A stretch of 64,000 bases of DNA from Anaerolineaceae bacterium (GTDB taxonomy: Bacteria; Chloroflexota; Anaerolineae; Aggregatilineales; Phototrophicaceae): the NCBI GenBank assembly GCA_002702065.1, contig NZXX01000009.1, positions 62,001-126,000 on the forward strand, written 5' to 3'. Position numbers and translations under genes: made by a program. Positions 45,694 through 53,518 of the stretch are shown here, piece by piece. Under the pieces are notes generated by a model that did not search any database, was not told the origin of the DNA, and was given only the letters and a program-made list of their open reading frames with translations. How positions within the stretch are numbered: the stretch's first letter is position 1; each line of letters starts with the position of its first letter.

Positions 45694-45940
45694 TGAAGCG
45701 AACCTCTGGTACGTCACTGACCCCCTCAAAGGTTTCTTCAATAGCCTGTTCCATGCGCTCTAAATCACCCACGTCAATGTGGATATCTTTGGTACGCTCC
45801 AGAAACACACTGCCGGATAAACCTTTTGGCCGTGTATGCAGTGCCCGCGCATAAGCCATCACACGTCGTTGTTGGTCGCGGTCAAGTTTGCGCACCTGTT
45901 CCAGCAGTTCCTGTTCAAGTGTCATCGTTGAATCGGCCAT
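45686..45940 (-). CDS. Antitoxin partner of the PIN toxin
   Basis: 84 residues with GAGG before the ATG. The N-terminal half is helical (LEQELLEQVRKLDRDQQRRVMAYARAL) and resembles small Chloroflexota/cyanobacterial antitoxins. The C-terminal half is acidic (EAxx-type, ending VPEVRFND) and would wrap the toxin. The eight-base overlap with vapC is the usual toxin-antitoxin layout. I do not see an AbrB or RHH motif, so its DNA-binding type is uncertain. Confidence 0.78.
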   Translation of the reverse strand: MADSTMTLEQELLEQVRKLDRDQQRRVMAYARALHTRPKGLSGSVFLERTKDIHIDVGDLERMEQAIEETFEGVSDVPEVRFND

Positions 45941-45949
45941 CGTATTACC

Positions 45950-46336
45950 TCAACTTTTTAACTGACGAGCCAGAGTATCCACCGCATCTTTGGACTCTTT
46001 CAGGCCCAGCCCGGTGCGTTCGCGATAGAGCTTGACCGCCCCAATCGTGTTACCTCGCGCCAGCAGATCGCGCAGTTCAGTCTCATCGGCGGCGGACAGA
46101 GCAGGGTTGCCCGGTTGATCCGCAAGGCGCATGGTCCGTTCGATCTCATCCACCGCGTCTTTTGCCGTGTACAGGTCCACCCCGGCGAACTTCTGGTACA
46201 CCTCAACCGCCTCGTCCTTGCGGCCTTCTTCCAGCATATCGCGGATTCCGGCGGCCAGTTCCATGGCGGGTGATTGTTTCGGTTTACGCACGGCACCAGC
46301 GTCATCACGATCATCCACTGAATAGACCTGTGCCAC
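45950..46336 (-). CDS. Protein with two ribosomal L7/L12-C-terminal-like modules
   Basis: Up to 128 residues; it starts at a GTG at 46336 or a later ATG at 46264. It contains two copies of a module: IRDMLEEGRKDEAVEVYQKFAGVDLYTAKDAVDEIE and LRDLLARGNTIGAVKLYRERTGLGLKESKDAVDTLA. Both match the helix-loop-helix face of the bL12 C-terminal domain (in ribosomal bL12, the ATGLGLKEAKDLVE segment). It is not ribosomal bL12, which has a different N-terminus. It overlaps the preceding gene by 26 bases and is probably translated with it. Confidence 0.8.
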   Translation of the reverse strand: MAQVYSVDDRDDAGAVRKPKQSPAMELAAGIRDMLEEGRKDEAVEVYQKFAGVDLYTAKDAVDEIERTMRLADQPGNPALSAADETELRDLLARGNTIGAVKLYRERTGLGLKESKDAVDTLARQLKS

Positions 46337-46655
46337 GCCATGCAGCGCTGCATCGAACCTGATCAGGTGTGCTCAAACGGTCCAGCCAGTCCGGCGGCGG
46401 CGGCGGCGTTTGCAAATATTCCACCGCATCTTTCGCGTCTTTCAGGCCCAGGCCAGTGCGCTCCCGGTAGATTTTGATGGCCTCGATCTTTTTGCCCCGT
46501 TCCAGCGCCGCCAGAAATTCCACATCCTGCAAAGCGCCCCAATCAATACCGACCGGCTGGGGCGGGATCACGTCCCGCGTCCGGGTACCCTGCGCAATGA
46601 TGAGGGCGAGCACCACAAGCACCAGCACCGCCAGCACAACCAGCATGACTGTCAT
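46311..46655 (-). CDS. Membrane-anchored L7/L12-C-terminal-like protein
   Basis: 114 residues from an ATG at 46655, overlapping the preceding stop (ATGA) and preceded by GGAGGAG. One membrane helix covers about residues 3-21 (VMLVVLAVLVLVVLALII). Then comes a single L7/L12-like module, FLAALERGKKIEAIKIYRERTGLGLKDAKDAVEYL, and a proline-rich tail. The core YRERTGLGLK is shared with the second module of the next gene, so the two genes come from duplication. It may present the module at the membrane. Confidence 0.82.
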   Translation of the reverse strand: MTVMLVVLAVLVLVVLALIIAQGTRTRDVIPPQPVGIDWGALQDVEFLAALERGKKIEAIKIYRERTGLGLKDAKDAVEYLQTPPPPPDWLDRLSTPDQVRCSAAWRGTGLFSG

Positions 46656-47095
46656 CCGGCAATCTCCTCCAGCACACTTGCCCATTCCACCGGCAGATTG
46701 ATGACCCCATCTGCGTATGACTCTAATGATACGCGAAATTGAGGGAAACAATCACAGGTGCGAGTGTCGATGAGCGCGAGTGTCTGCACCGCCAGCGCTG
46801 GCAATTGCTGCTGCACATCGTCGAGCAGCAGGAATAATACATCCGGCGGGACTGTCTCACTGGCGGCGAAGATCACCACGTCACTGGTCAGGTTTTCCAG
46901 CGTAGACAGCAGAACCGGGGCCGGATCATCCTCGATGCGCACCTGCTGCACCGCTTCGACAGGGGGCATCGGTGTCCGGCTGACGTTGTCGATCAGCGTG
47001 ACTGTCTGACCACGGCGCACAAAATACTGCGCCAACATCACCGCCAGTTCAGTTTTTTCGACGGAGACAAGCCCCGCCAGCACGATCAGTCGCAT
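46652..47095 (-). CDS. ParA/MinD-like P-loop protein with degenerate Walker A
   Basis: 147 residues from an ATG at 47095. It opens MRLIVLAGLVSVEKTELAVMLAQYFVRRGQTVTLIDN, the layout of ParA/MinD/CobQ ATPases, but the P-loop glycine before Lys is Glu (GLVSVEKT), so nucleotide binding is doubtful. VVIFAASE and ALIDTRTCDCF follow where the switch and base-binding segments would be. It is shorter than true ParA (about 250 residues). The start codon is directly next to the first of a series of phased TATCCCA repeats. Confidence 0.72.
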   Translation of the reverse strand: MRLIVLAGLVSVEKTELAVMLAQYFVRRGQTVTLIDNVSRTPMPPVEAVQQVRIEDDPAPVLLSTLENLTSDVVIFAASETVPPDVLFLLLDDVQQQLPALAVQTLALIDTRTCDCFPQFRVSLESYADGVINLPVEWASVLEEIAG

Positions 47096-47166
47096 ATATC
47101 CCAATTTATCCCAGGTATATCCCAATCTTGGGATATAACCCTATATAACCCAAATTTATCCCAAGC
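47096..47166. repeat. Phased TATCCCA half-site array with a 22-bp palindrome
   Basis: Half-sites of the form TA(T/A)CCC(A/T)(A/G) start at 47097, 47107, 47118, 47136, 47146 and 47157, with an inverted copy at 47128-47135. Most spacings are 10-11 bases, one turn of DNA. The central pair makes a perfect dyad, TATATCCCAA (47116-47125) tc TTGGGATATA (47128-47137). The last copy includes the stop codon of the upstream gene. It is a candidate operator or partition-like site. Confidence 0.8.
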
Positions 47167-47761
47167 GTTCGTTCAGCTTTGCCTCAACTGCATCGACGAC
47201 GTCCAGCCAGATCCGTGTATCCTGTTGCGCGACGGCGGCATCTGTCCAGAACTTCATGTACAGTTCCTGCCGCACCGTCAGGCCGGTTTCCGGGTTCGTT
47301 TCGTCTGCCGCCTCGTTCAATCGCTGCCATTCATCCATGTGCTGGCTGTAATACAGGTCCATCAATTGTGCCAGCGTGACGTTGGCCAGCGCATTGGTGA
47401 TGAAGCTGTAGCGCTCGAACGGCGACGCGCCCATTTGTACCACCCGCGCCAGATCAAAAACCGCACTGACATAGTTGCCACAGCCGGGGCTGGGGAACTG
47501 GTTCACCGCATGTTCCGGCAGTTGATCCGGCGCAGACGCATACGAGATCACGGTCAACAGCAGCTGCCGCACCCAACCCGCCTCCGGATAATAATGCTCG
47601 AAGCGTGCCAGATGCTGATGCGCTCGCACGGCGGCCACTTCCAGCGCCACCAGCGGTTCGAGCCGGGCCAGCAGTCGCTTGAGCGTGTCCTGCAAGGTGT
47701 TCCACTCACGCTGGTGCGCCGCATTGCGCAGAGTCTGAAGATCAGGCGCAAAACCGGTCAT
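47156..47761 (-). CDS. Unrecognised 201-residue protein
   Basis: The ATG at 47761 overlaps the stop of the nucleoside phosphorylase by four bases (ATGA), so the two are translated together. The protein is soluble and helical, with RLLARLEPLVALEVAAVRAHQHLARFEHYYPE, a VNQFPSPGCGNYVSAVFDLARVVQMG segment, and YYSQHMDEWQRLNEA. I cannot assign a family. Its coupling to a SAM-riboswitch gene links it to methyl or nucleoside metabolism by position only. Confidence 0.75.
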   Translation of the reverse strand: MTGFAPDLQTLRNAAHQREWNTLQDTLKRLLARLEPLVALEVAAVRAHQHLARFEHYYPEAGWVRQLLLTVISYASAPDQLPEHAVNQFPSPGCGNYVSAVFDLARVVQMGASPFERYSFITNALANVTLAQLMDLYYSQHMDEWQRLNEAADETNPETGLTVRQELYMKFWTDAAVAQQDTRIWLDVVDAVEAKLNERLG

Positions 47762-48522
47762 AAGCGCAGCGCCGCCTCGACTGACAGCCAGAACAGGTTT
47801 TGACGCGTCGACGTTTGCTTGCCCCAGTTGCGTGAACCCCATTCCGGGCCGCTCAGGTCATCGCCGCTGTACAGAATCTGGGCAAACGTAACCCCCCGAA
47901 ACTGCGCCACCGCAAAGAATGCCGCCGCTTCCATCTCCACTGTCAGGCAGCCTTCGTTGCGCCGCCGCGCCATTCTGGCGGGTGTTTCTCGATAGATCGC
48001 GTCGGTGGTCCAGGTCTTACCGGTCACATAGGGCGCTTGATGCGCGGACAGGGTGGCCTCAATCGCGGCGATGCCCTCTGGCGATGGCCCGACCTCGCGC
48101 CCGGCAGGCAGATAATGATAGGATGTCCCCTCGTCGCGCACCGCACTGGTCGGCACCACCAGATGCCCCACGACCAGATCGCCATTCAGTACACCCGCGC
48201 CGCCACAGGCGATAAATTTGGTACAGCCCAGCGCGATCATCTCCTCCAGAAAAGCGGCGGCCAGTGGTGCGCCCACACCAGGATGCACCACCGTGCAGGG
48301 CTGCCCCTGATAATCGACGACGTAAACCGGCACCTTGCCAATCTCGCTGCCAATATGATGGACAATTTCGGTACGGATGGTTTCGCTGGCGTCCACCTGC
48401 CCGATCACTTCGTTGAAGAAGCACAGGACACACTGTTGGGGCAGATCAATGCGCGAGATCAGATGATGCGGCTCGATGATCGCCTCACGGCTGCTGTCAA
48501 ATTCCAGAATGGGGTAGTCCAT
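47758..48522 (-). CDS. Nucleoside phosphorylase (PNP/UDP family) behind a SAM riboswitch
   Basis: 254 residues from an ATG at 48522 with GGGAGG upstream. The family core is clear: GGAGVLNGDLVVGHLVVP, TSYHYLPAGREVGP, VTGKTWTTDAIYRET, and the nucleoside-binding VEMEAAAFFAVAQ. It resembles uridine-phosphorylase-like members more than trimeric PNP. Because a SAM-I riboswitch controls it, a substrate such as 5'-methylthioadenosine or another product of SAM use is likely, but this is an inference. The next gene overlaps its stop. Confidence 0.87.
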   Translation of the reverse strand: MDYPILEFDSSREAIIEPHHLISRIDLPQQCVLCFFNEVIGQVDASETIRTEIVHHIGSEIGKVPVYVVDYQGQPCTVVHPGVGAPLAAAFLEEMIALGCTKFIACGGAGVLNGDLVVGHLVVPTSAVRDEGTSYHYLPAGREVGPSPEGIAAIEATLSAHQAPYVTGKTWTTDAIYRETPARMARRRNEGCLTVEMEAAAFFAVAQFRGVTFAQILYSGDDLSGPEWGSRNWGKQTSTRQNLFWLSVEAALRL

Positions 48523-48569
48523 TGCACCTCCCGAATGTCCGCGCCCACATCCATCCAGTGCCCGTAAAT

Positions 48570-48604
48570 AAAAAAGCCCCTTCCGGTACATCAAGAGAAG
48601 GAGC
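48570..48604 (-). terminator. Expression-platform terminator of the SAM riboswitch
   Basis: On the minus strand GCTCCTTC (48604-48597) pairs with GAAGGGGC (48583-48576), eight pairs with one wobble, followed by six T residues (48575-48570). It sits right after the aptamer and before the phosphorylase start, as expected for SAM-dependent termination. Confidence 0.85.
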
Positions 48605-48624
48605 GCAGCGTCACAGCTTATAGA

Positions 48625-48727
48625 CTCATCATCTCTCAGGTTTCCCTGACGGACTTGGCACCTTCCCGACGCTTCGGGGGTTGCCGCGAGTTCACAGGGC
48701 CGATCCCTCCCTCGCTCTGGATGAATG
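48625..48727 (-). promoter_or_regulatory. SAM-I (S-box) riboswitch aptamer
   Basis: Read on the minus strand, all parts of the S-box are present. P1 is TCATC with GATGA. P2 is GCGAG with CTCGC, around GGGAGGGAT and GGCCCTGTGAA. CGGCAACC follows, P3 is CCCGA/TCGGG, then the core AAGGTGCCAAGTCC, and P4 is CAGG/CCTG followed by AGAGATGA. When SAM is bound the downstream terminator would form and switch off the nucleoside phosphorylase gene. Confidence 0.93.
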
Positions 48728-48862
48728 TATGAAGTTTGGCGATCATCGTATCACGACCGAACAGGTGTGTCAAGCCATGCGCGAGCAGCACGCAGGGCAC
48801 ACCCGCCGGAAAGCAAAGAGGCGCACTCGCATGCGCCCCTGTATCTGATCGTACGGCAAAGA

Positions 48863-50293
48863 CTAGATATCGAAGTACAGCAGGAATTCGTGCGGATGCG
48901 GGCGCATATTGACCTGATCGGCCTCGCCCGTCCACTTGTAATCGATAAAGGTCTCGATGATGTCCTTGCTGAAGACGCCGCCTTCCAGCAGGAAGTCATG
49001 ATCGTCGGCCAGCGCCTGAAGCACGGCATGCAGGCTGCCGGGCACGGTTGGGGTTTCGAGATCCGTTTCGTACAGATCGACATCCACCGGATCGCCGGGT
49101 TCGATCTTGTTCTTGATACCGTCGAGGCCAGCCATGAGCAGCGCGGGCAGCGCATAGTAACCATTGGCCGACGGATCGGGGAAGCGGGTCTCGATACGCT
49201 TGGCTTTCGGGCTGTTGCTGTAAACCGGGATACGGATGGCAGCCGAACGGTTACGGTTCGAGTACACCAGGTTCACCGGTGCTTCGTAACCGGGCACCAG
49301 ACGACGGTAGCTGTTGGTGGTCGGGTTGGTGAACGCCAGAAGAGCCGGGGCGTGCTTGAGGATACCACCCATGTACCACAGGGCTGTCTGGCTCAGGTTG
49401 GCATAGCCATCGCCGAAGAACAGCGGTTCGCTGCCTTTCCACAGGCTCTGATGCACGTGCATACCGGAGCCATTCTCCTGGAACAGCGGCTTTGGCATGA
49501 AGGTGGCGATCAGGCCATGCTTCATGGCGACGTTCTTGACAATGTGCTTGTAAAGCTTCATCGTGTCGGCCATCTTCAGCAGCGGCTTGTATTTCAGGTC
49601 GATTTCTGCCTGACCACCGCCGGCTACCTCGTGGTGATGAACTTCCACGTCGATGCCACATTTGACCATAATATCGACCATATCGGCGCGCACGTCGTGG
49701 GTTTTGTCCAGCGGCGGCAGCGGGAAGTAACCTTCCTTGATACGGTTCAGGTACGCCATCGTCGGCGCCGGGTTCGACGTGTTCCAGAAGCCTTCGTGCG
49801 AATCGACTTCGTAGTAGCTTTTGTACTGGGTAGATTCGTAACGGATGTTGCTGAAGATAAAGAATTCCAGTTCCGGGCCGAAGAACGCTGTGTCCGCAAT
49901 GCCACTGTCCGCCAGATAGGCTTCGGCACGTTTGGCGACACCGCGCGGGTCGCGGCCATACGGTTCGCGGTTGATGGGGTCATATACATCGCAGAAGAAG
50001 GTGAGTGTTTTGCGCGCATAGAATGGATCAATCATGGCTGTTTCAAGATCAGCCATCAGGATCAGGTCCGATTGATCGATGCTCTGGAAGCCGCGCACGC
50101 TCGACCCATCAAAGCCGAAACCGTCCTCGAACAGCCCTTCATCTGCGCTTTCGAGGCGGAGACTAAAGTGCTGTACCATACCGCGAATGTCGGTGAAACG
50201 AATGTCGAGTTCTTCCACCCCATTGGCTTTTGCCCACTTGAGCAGCTCTGAGGGCGATGATTTCGCCTCGGCTGGTACAATAAAGTCCGTCAT
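48863..50293 (-). CDS. glnA: Glutamine synthetase type I
   Basis: 476 residues, standard for GSI. It opens with the ELDIRFTDIRGMVQHFSL strand, then GFDGSSVRGF, the metal-binding EVDSHEGFWN and VEVHHHEVAGGGQAEID, the ATP-site segment NGSGMHVHQSLW, and NRSAAIRIP. The Tyr-adenylylation loop of the GSI-beta type is not obvious; the end is short, more like GSI-alpha. It makes glutamine from glutamate, ammonia and ATP. A TATAAT box (50349-50344) lies about 50 bases upstream. Confidence 0.96.
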   Translation of the reverse strand: MTDFIVPAEAKSSPSELLKWAKANGVEELDIRFTDIRGMVQHFSLRLESADEGLFEDGFGFDGSSVRGFQSIDQSDLILMADLETAMIDPFYARKTLTFFCDVYDPINREPYGRDPRGVAKRAEAYLADSGIADTAFFGPELEFFIFSNIRYESTQYKSYYEVDSHEGFWNTSNPAPTMAYLNRIKEGYFPLPPLDKTHDVRADMVDIMVKCGIDVEVHHHEVAGGGQAEIDLKYKPLLKMADTMKLYKHIVKNVAMKHGLIATFMPKPLFQENGSGMHVHQSLWKGSEPLFFGDGYANLSQTALWYMGGILKHAPALLAFTNPTTNSYRRLVPGYEAPVNLVYSNRNRSAAIRIPVYSNSPKAKRIETRFPDPSANGYYALPALLMAGLDGIKNKIEPGDPVDVDLYETDLETPTVPGSLHAVLQALADDHDFLLEGGVFSKDIIETFIDYKWTGEADQVNMRPHPHEFLLYFDI

Positions 50294-50742
50294 AGATCTA
50301 CTCCGTTTGTACGATCTAACTAAATTTTCGAAGGATCGGGAAGATTATAAGTTGCTTTCATAGCCGGGTCTGCTGTAAAAGTCGACAAAAACTTTGGGCT
50401 TTCGCTGTGAATAATCACTAAATGATTGTCAGAAATAGACAGAGGCTTTAACTTCTTTTGGCAGTTTTGTCAGGAACTGACAATGTTTTTGCGTGAACAG
50501 GCCCTTTATCATCATTATTTGTTCGTTCAATCCATCAGCAGGCGACACAGCCAGCGAACATCCCACACATAAAAGACAAACTGCCGGACCATGCCGTTTC
50601 GGTGAAGCGCCACCGCAGACGACCGATAACCGAGAAGCGTGCAAATGCTCCGGTGAAACCCGGTGTCAAGCGCAGAGCAAACGTTAAGCAAGCGCACATG
50701 TCTTTGCGGTATTATATTAGGGAATCGGAAGCGAGGTTGTCC
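50294..50742. other. Divergent intergenic region upstream of glnA and the hydrolase gene
   Basis: No gene is visible in these 449 bases. It contains the glnA -10 box (TATAAT on the minus strand, 50349-50344), a perfect dyad TTGTCAG (50467-50473) gaa CTGACAA (50477-50483) followed by a short T-run, and a TATTATATT box near 50710 for the plus-strand gene. The dyad may be a regulator site or weak terminator. Confidence 0.5.
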
Positions 50743-51456
50743 ATGGTACGGGAATGCTGGGCACAAAATGGCGAGGTTCGCCTGCATTATCTGGATAATG
50801 GCGGCATGGCCCCCGGCGTCCCTGCGATTTTCATCCCCGGTCTGCATGGTCAGGCCAGCGATTTTGAGGCTGTCATCACCGCCATGCTGCCCCGCCGTGC
50901 CGTTGCCGTCAGCCTGCGCGGGCGCGGCAAGAGCGATGTCCCCGAAGTTGGGTATCGTTTTGAAAATCATGTCGCCGACATTGCCGCGTTGATAAACGCC
51001 CTGGATGCTGGCCCGGTCTGTCTGGTCGGACATTCCGTCGGCGTCCCCTACGCTATTGGCTACGCGCTGGAACACCCCAAAAAGGTTGCGGCACTGGTGC
51101 TGGCCGGGTATCCGGCGCGTTTTCCTGATCTCTCAGCCGATTGGGGCCTGCGCACCATGATGCGCTACCCCGGCAAAATGCCGATGTTCGCTATCCTTGG
51201 CTTGCAGCATGATTCGGCTGAAATCTCCCTGTGGGAATCGCTGGGGGAGCTCACCTGCCCCATACTGGTGCTGCGTGGTGGCCGACCGAGCACCCGCCTG
51301 CCGGAAGAACTGGCGGACCAATATCAGCGCTGGGCCCCCAACGCCCAGATCGTCGTCTTCCGCGAATCCGGCCACCGGTTGTGGGTGCCCGATATGAAGC
51401 GCTTCGTCAAAACCATCGAAGCATTCATCCAGTCGGATGCGCCCCCCCATTCATAA
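50743..51456 (+). CDS. Alpha/beta hydrolase
   Basis: 237 residues from an ATG at 50743 with GAGG upstream; earlier ATGs lack one. The fold motifs are present: FIPGLHGQASDF (oxyanion region), SLRGRGKSD, the nucleophile elbow VGHSVG, and SGHRLW for the catalytic His. Where the acid is normally found (RGxxSD-type) it reads RGGRPSTRL, so the third member of the triad is unclear. It could be an esterase, lactonase or C-C hydrolase. Confidence 0.85.
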   Translation: MVRECWAQNGEVRLHYLDNGGMAPGVPAIFIPGLHGQASDFEAVITAMLPRRAVAVSLRGRGKSDVPEVGYRFENHVADIAALINALDAGPVCLVGHSVGVPYAIGYALEHPKKVAALVLAGYPARFPDLSADWGLRTMMRYPGKMPMFAILGLQHDSAEISLWESLGELTCPILVLRGGRPSTRLPEELADQYQRWAPNAQIVVFRESGHRLWVPDMKRFVKTIEAFIQSDAPPHS

Positions 51457-51561
51457 CGCCACGAATTTGTGACAAATAGCACAATCGAAAATGACCTCTC
51501 TCAGTAAGCCAGCGACAAAGCCCATTCTAAGATAAAGTGACTCTGGAAAGGGGACATCTTT

Positions 51562-53448
51562 ATGACCGCAGAAATGGGTATCGTGCTGGCGATACTGGCA
51601 ATTGCTATTGCACTATTTGTAACCGAAAAACTGAGAGTGGACATTGTGGCAATCGGGGTGGTGATCGCCCTGATGTTGTCTGGCACCCTGACCGCTGAAG
51701 AAGCGCTGGCCGGGTTTTCCAGTACAACGGTGCTGACGATTGCCTCGCTGTTTATTGTGGGCGGCGCTGTGTTCCAGACGGGCCTCGCCTCGCAGATCGC
51801 CAACCGAATCCTGAAGATCGCCGGGACCAATGAAACCAAGTTGATCATCGTGGTGATGATTACCGTTGCGCTGCTGTCGGGCATCATGAGCGATACGGGC
51901 GTGGTCGCGGTGATGCTGCCGGCCATCGTCGCACTCGCGGTCAGTGCCAAACTCAGCGTCTCCAAGCTGCTCATTCCGCTGGCCTATGGCGCTTTGTTGG
52001 GTGGCGCGACCACGCTGATCGGAACCCCGCCCAACATTATCGTCTCCGAAGTGCTGACCGAAAACGGGCTGGCGACGTTCACCTTCTTTAGCTATACCCC
52101 CATCGGCCTGATCATGATTGTCGTCGGTATTGTGTTCATGCTGCTCATTGGCAAACGGCTGTTGCCCGATCATAAACCCGCCAAAGCCATGAGCCAGATG
52201 GAAACACCTGCCGAATTGTTCGAGCTGTATCGCCTGCCGGATAACCTGTTTCGGGTACGCGTGCGTGGTGTATCGCCGCTGGCCGGGCAGCCCATTGCCA
52301 CATCCAGGCTGCGGCAGGATTTTGGCGTCAACATCATCGAGATCAAACGCGCTGCTCAACCAGCCGGGGTGATGCCTGCGATTGGCCGCCAACGTCTGGC
52401 CCGCAACGGCAATGGCGATGTCCCGGTTCTGCACCATCCCGGTCCGGATACGATCTTGCAGCCGGAAGATATTCTGATTGTGCAGGGCGAAGGCAATGAT
52501 GTGGGCCGCGCCGCCGGTTACTGGAACCTCGCTATTCAGGCCAACGACAAGATCAGCCGGGATGATTTTATTAATCATGAAGTCGGCATTGCCGAAGTGC
52601 TGCTGCGGCCCCGGTCTACCCTGTTAGGCAAGAGCCTGTCCGAAATCCGTTTCGGTTCCACCTATCATCTGACCGTGCTCGACATCAAACGTCCCGGTGT
52701 CGACGAACGCCTGAACCTGAAATCGACCCCGTTGAAGATGGGCGATACGCTGCTGGTTCAGGGCACATGGCAGGATATTTTCGCGCTCAAACGACTGCGG
52801 CATGATTTTATTGTCATGGGCGAACCCGAAGCCATCAACGTGGGCGCGTTCACACGGCAGGAAAAAGCCCCGATTGCCCTGTTTATCCTGCTGGCGATGG
52901 TGGTGCTGCTGGTGCTGGATGTGCTGCCGCTGGTGATTGTGGGGATGGTCGCCGCGCTGGCCGCCGTGCTTACCGGGTGCCTGACGATGGATGATGCGTA
53001 TGAAGCCATCGACTGGCGCAGTATCGTGCTGATCGCCGGGATGCTGCCCATGAGTACGGCATTGGTCAAAGTAGGGCTGGTGGACCTGATCTCTAGCGGG
53101 TTTATTCAGGCATTGGGCACACTCGGCCCGCTGGCGGTTATGGGCGGCCTGTTCCTGCTGACCTCCGCTTTTACGCAGGTGCTGTCGAACACCGCCACCG
53201 CCGTACTGGTCGCACCGATTGCGCTGGCGACGGCGCAGGGGATTGGCGTTCAGCCGCAGGCATTTCTGATGGCGGTCGCGCTGGCCGCGTCGATGGCCTT
53301 CGCTTCGCCAGTTGCTTCGCCGGTCAATACGTTGGTGATGGGCGCGGGGCGCTACCGGTTCTTCGATTACATCCGGATTGGTGTGCCGATGATCGTGATG
53401 AACTTCGTCATCGTCATGATTGTACTGCCGCTGCTGTTCCCATTCTGA
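51562..53448 (+). CDS. SLC13/DASS-type transporter with TrkA-C domains
   Basis: 628 residues. The N-terminal membrane half has VTEKLRVDIVAIGVVIALMLSG and TLIGTPPNIIVSEVL, the latter a typical SNT-like site. Two TrkA-C (RCK-C) cytosolic modules fill about 215-400 (RVRGVSPLAGQPI, IIEIKR; then STLLGKSLSEIRFGSTYHLTVLDIKR). The C-terminal membrane half repeats the fold. Such proteins carry sulfate, dicarboxylates or other anions with Na+. The ATG follows GGAAAGGGG. It stands alone. Confidence 0.9.
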   Translation: MTAEMGIVLAILAIAIALFVTEKLRVDIVAIGVVIALMLSGTLTAEEALAGFSSTTVLTIASLFIVGGAVFQTGLASQIANRILKIAGTNETKLIIVVMITVALLSGIMSDTGVVAVMLPAIVALAVSAKLSVSKLLIPLAYGALLGGATTLIGTPPNIIVSEVLTENGLATFTFFSYTPIGLIMIVVGIVFMLLIGKRLLPDHKPAKAMSQMETPAELFELYRLPDNLFRVRVRGVSPLAGQPIATSRLRQDFGVNIIEIKRAAQPAGVMPAIGRQRLARNGNGDVPVLHHPGPDTILQPEDILIVQGEGNDVGRAAGYWNLAIQANDKISRDDFINHEVGIAEVLLRPRSTLLGKSLSEIRFGSTYHLTVLDIKRPGVDERLNLKSTPLKMGDTLLVQGTWQDIFALKRLRHDFIVMGEPEAINVGAFTRQEKAPIALFILLAMVVLLVLDVLPLVIVGMVAALAAVLTGCLTMDDAYEAIDWRSIVLIAGMLPMSTALVKVGLVDLISSGFIQALGTLGPLAVMGGLFLLTSAFTQVLSNTATAVLVAPIALATAQGIGVQPQAFLMAVALAASMAFASPVASPVNTLVMGAGRYRFFDYIRIGVPMIVMNFVIVMIVLPLLFPF

Positions 53449-53518
53449 GCATGTTCGTCGCTTCTTCAGAGGTTGAGCGTTGGGTAAGCCGGGGCTGGAT
53501 AGGTGTATGGTAGACGCC

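Noticed and set aside
45950..46655. Ribosomal protein bL12 gene
   Set aside because: The modules resemble only the C-terminal domain; one protein has a membrane helix, the bL12 N-terminal dimerisation region is absent, and rplJ is not adjacent.
47096..47166. CRISPR array or plasmid origin iterons
   Set aside because: The units are only 7-8 bases with no spacers and no Cas or Rep genes nearby. A regulator or partition-like array fits better.
48725..50251. A 508-codon open frame opposite glnA
   Set aside because: It is antisense to a clear glutamine synthetase and one end reaches the SAM riboswitch. There is no protein family match.
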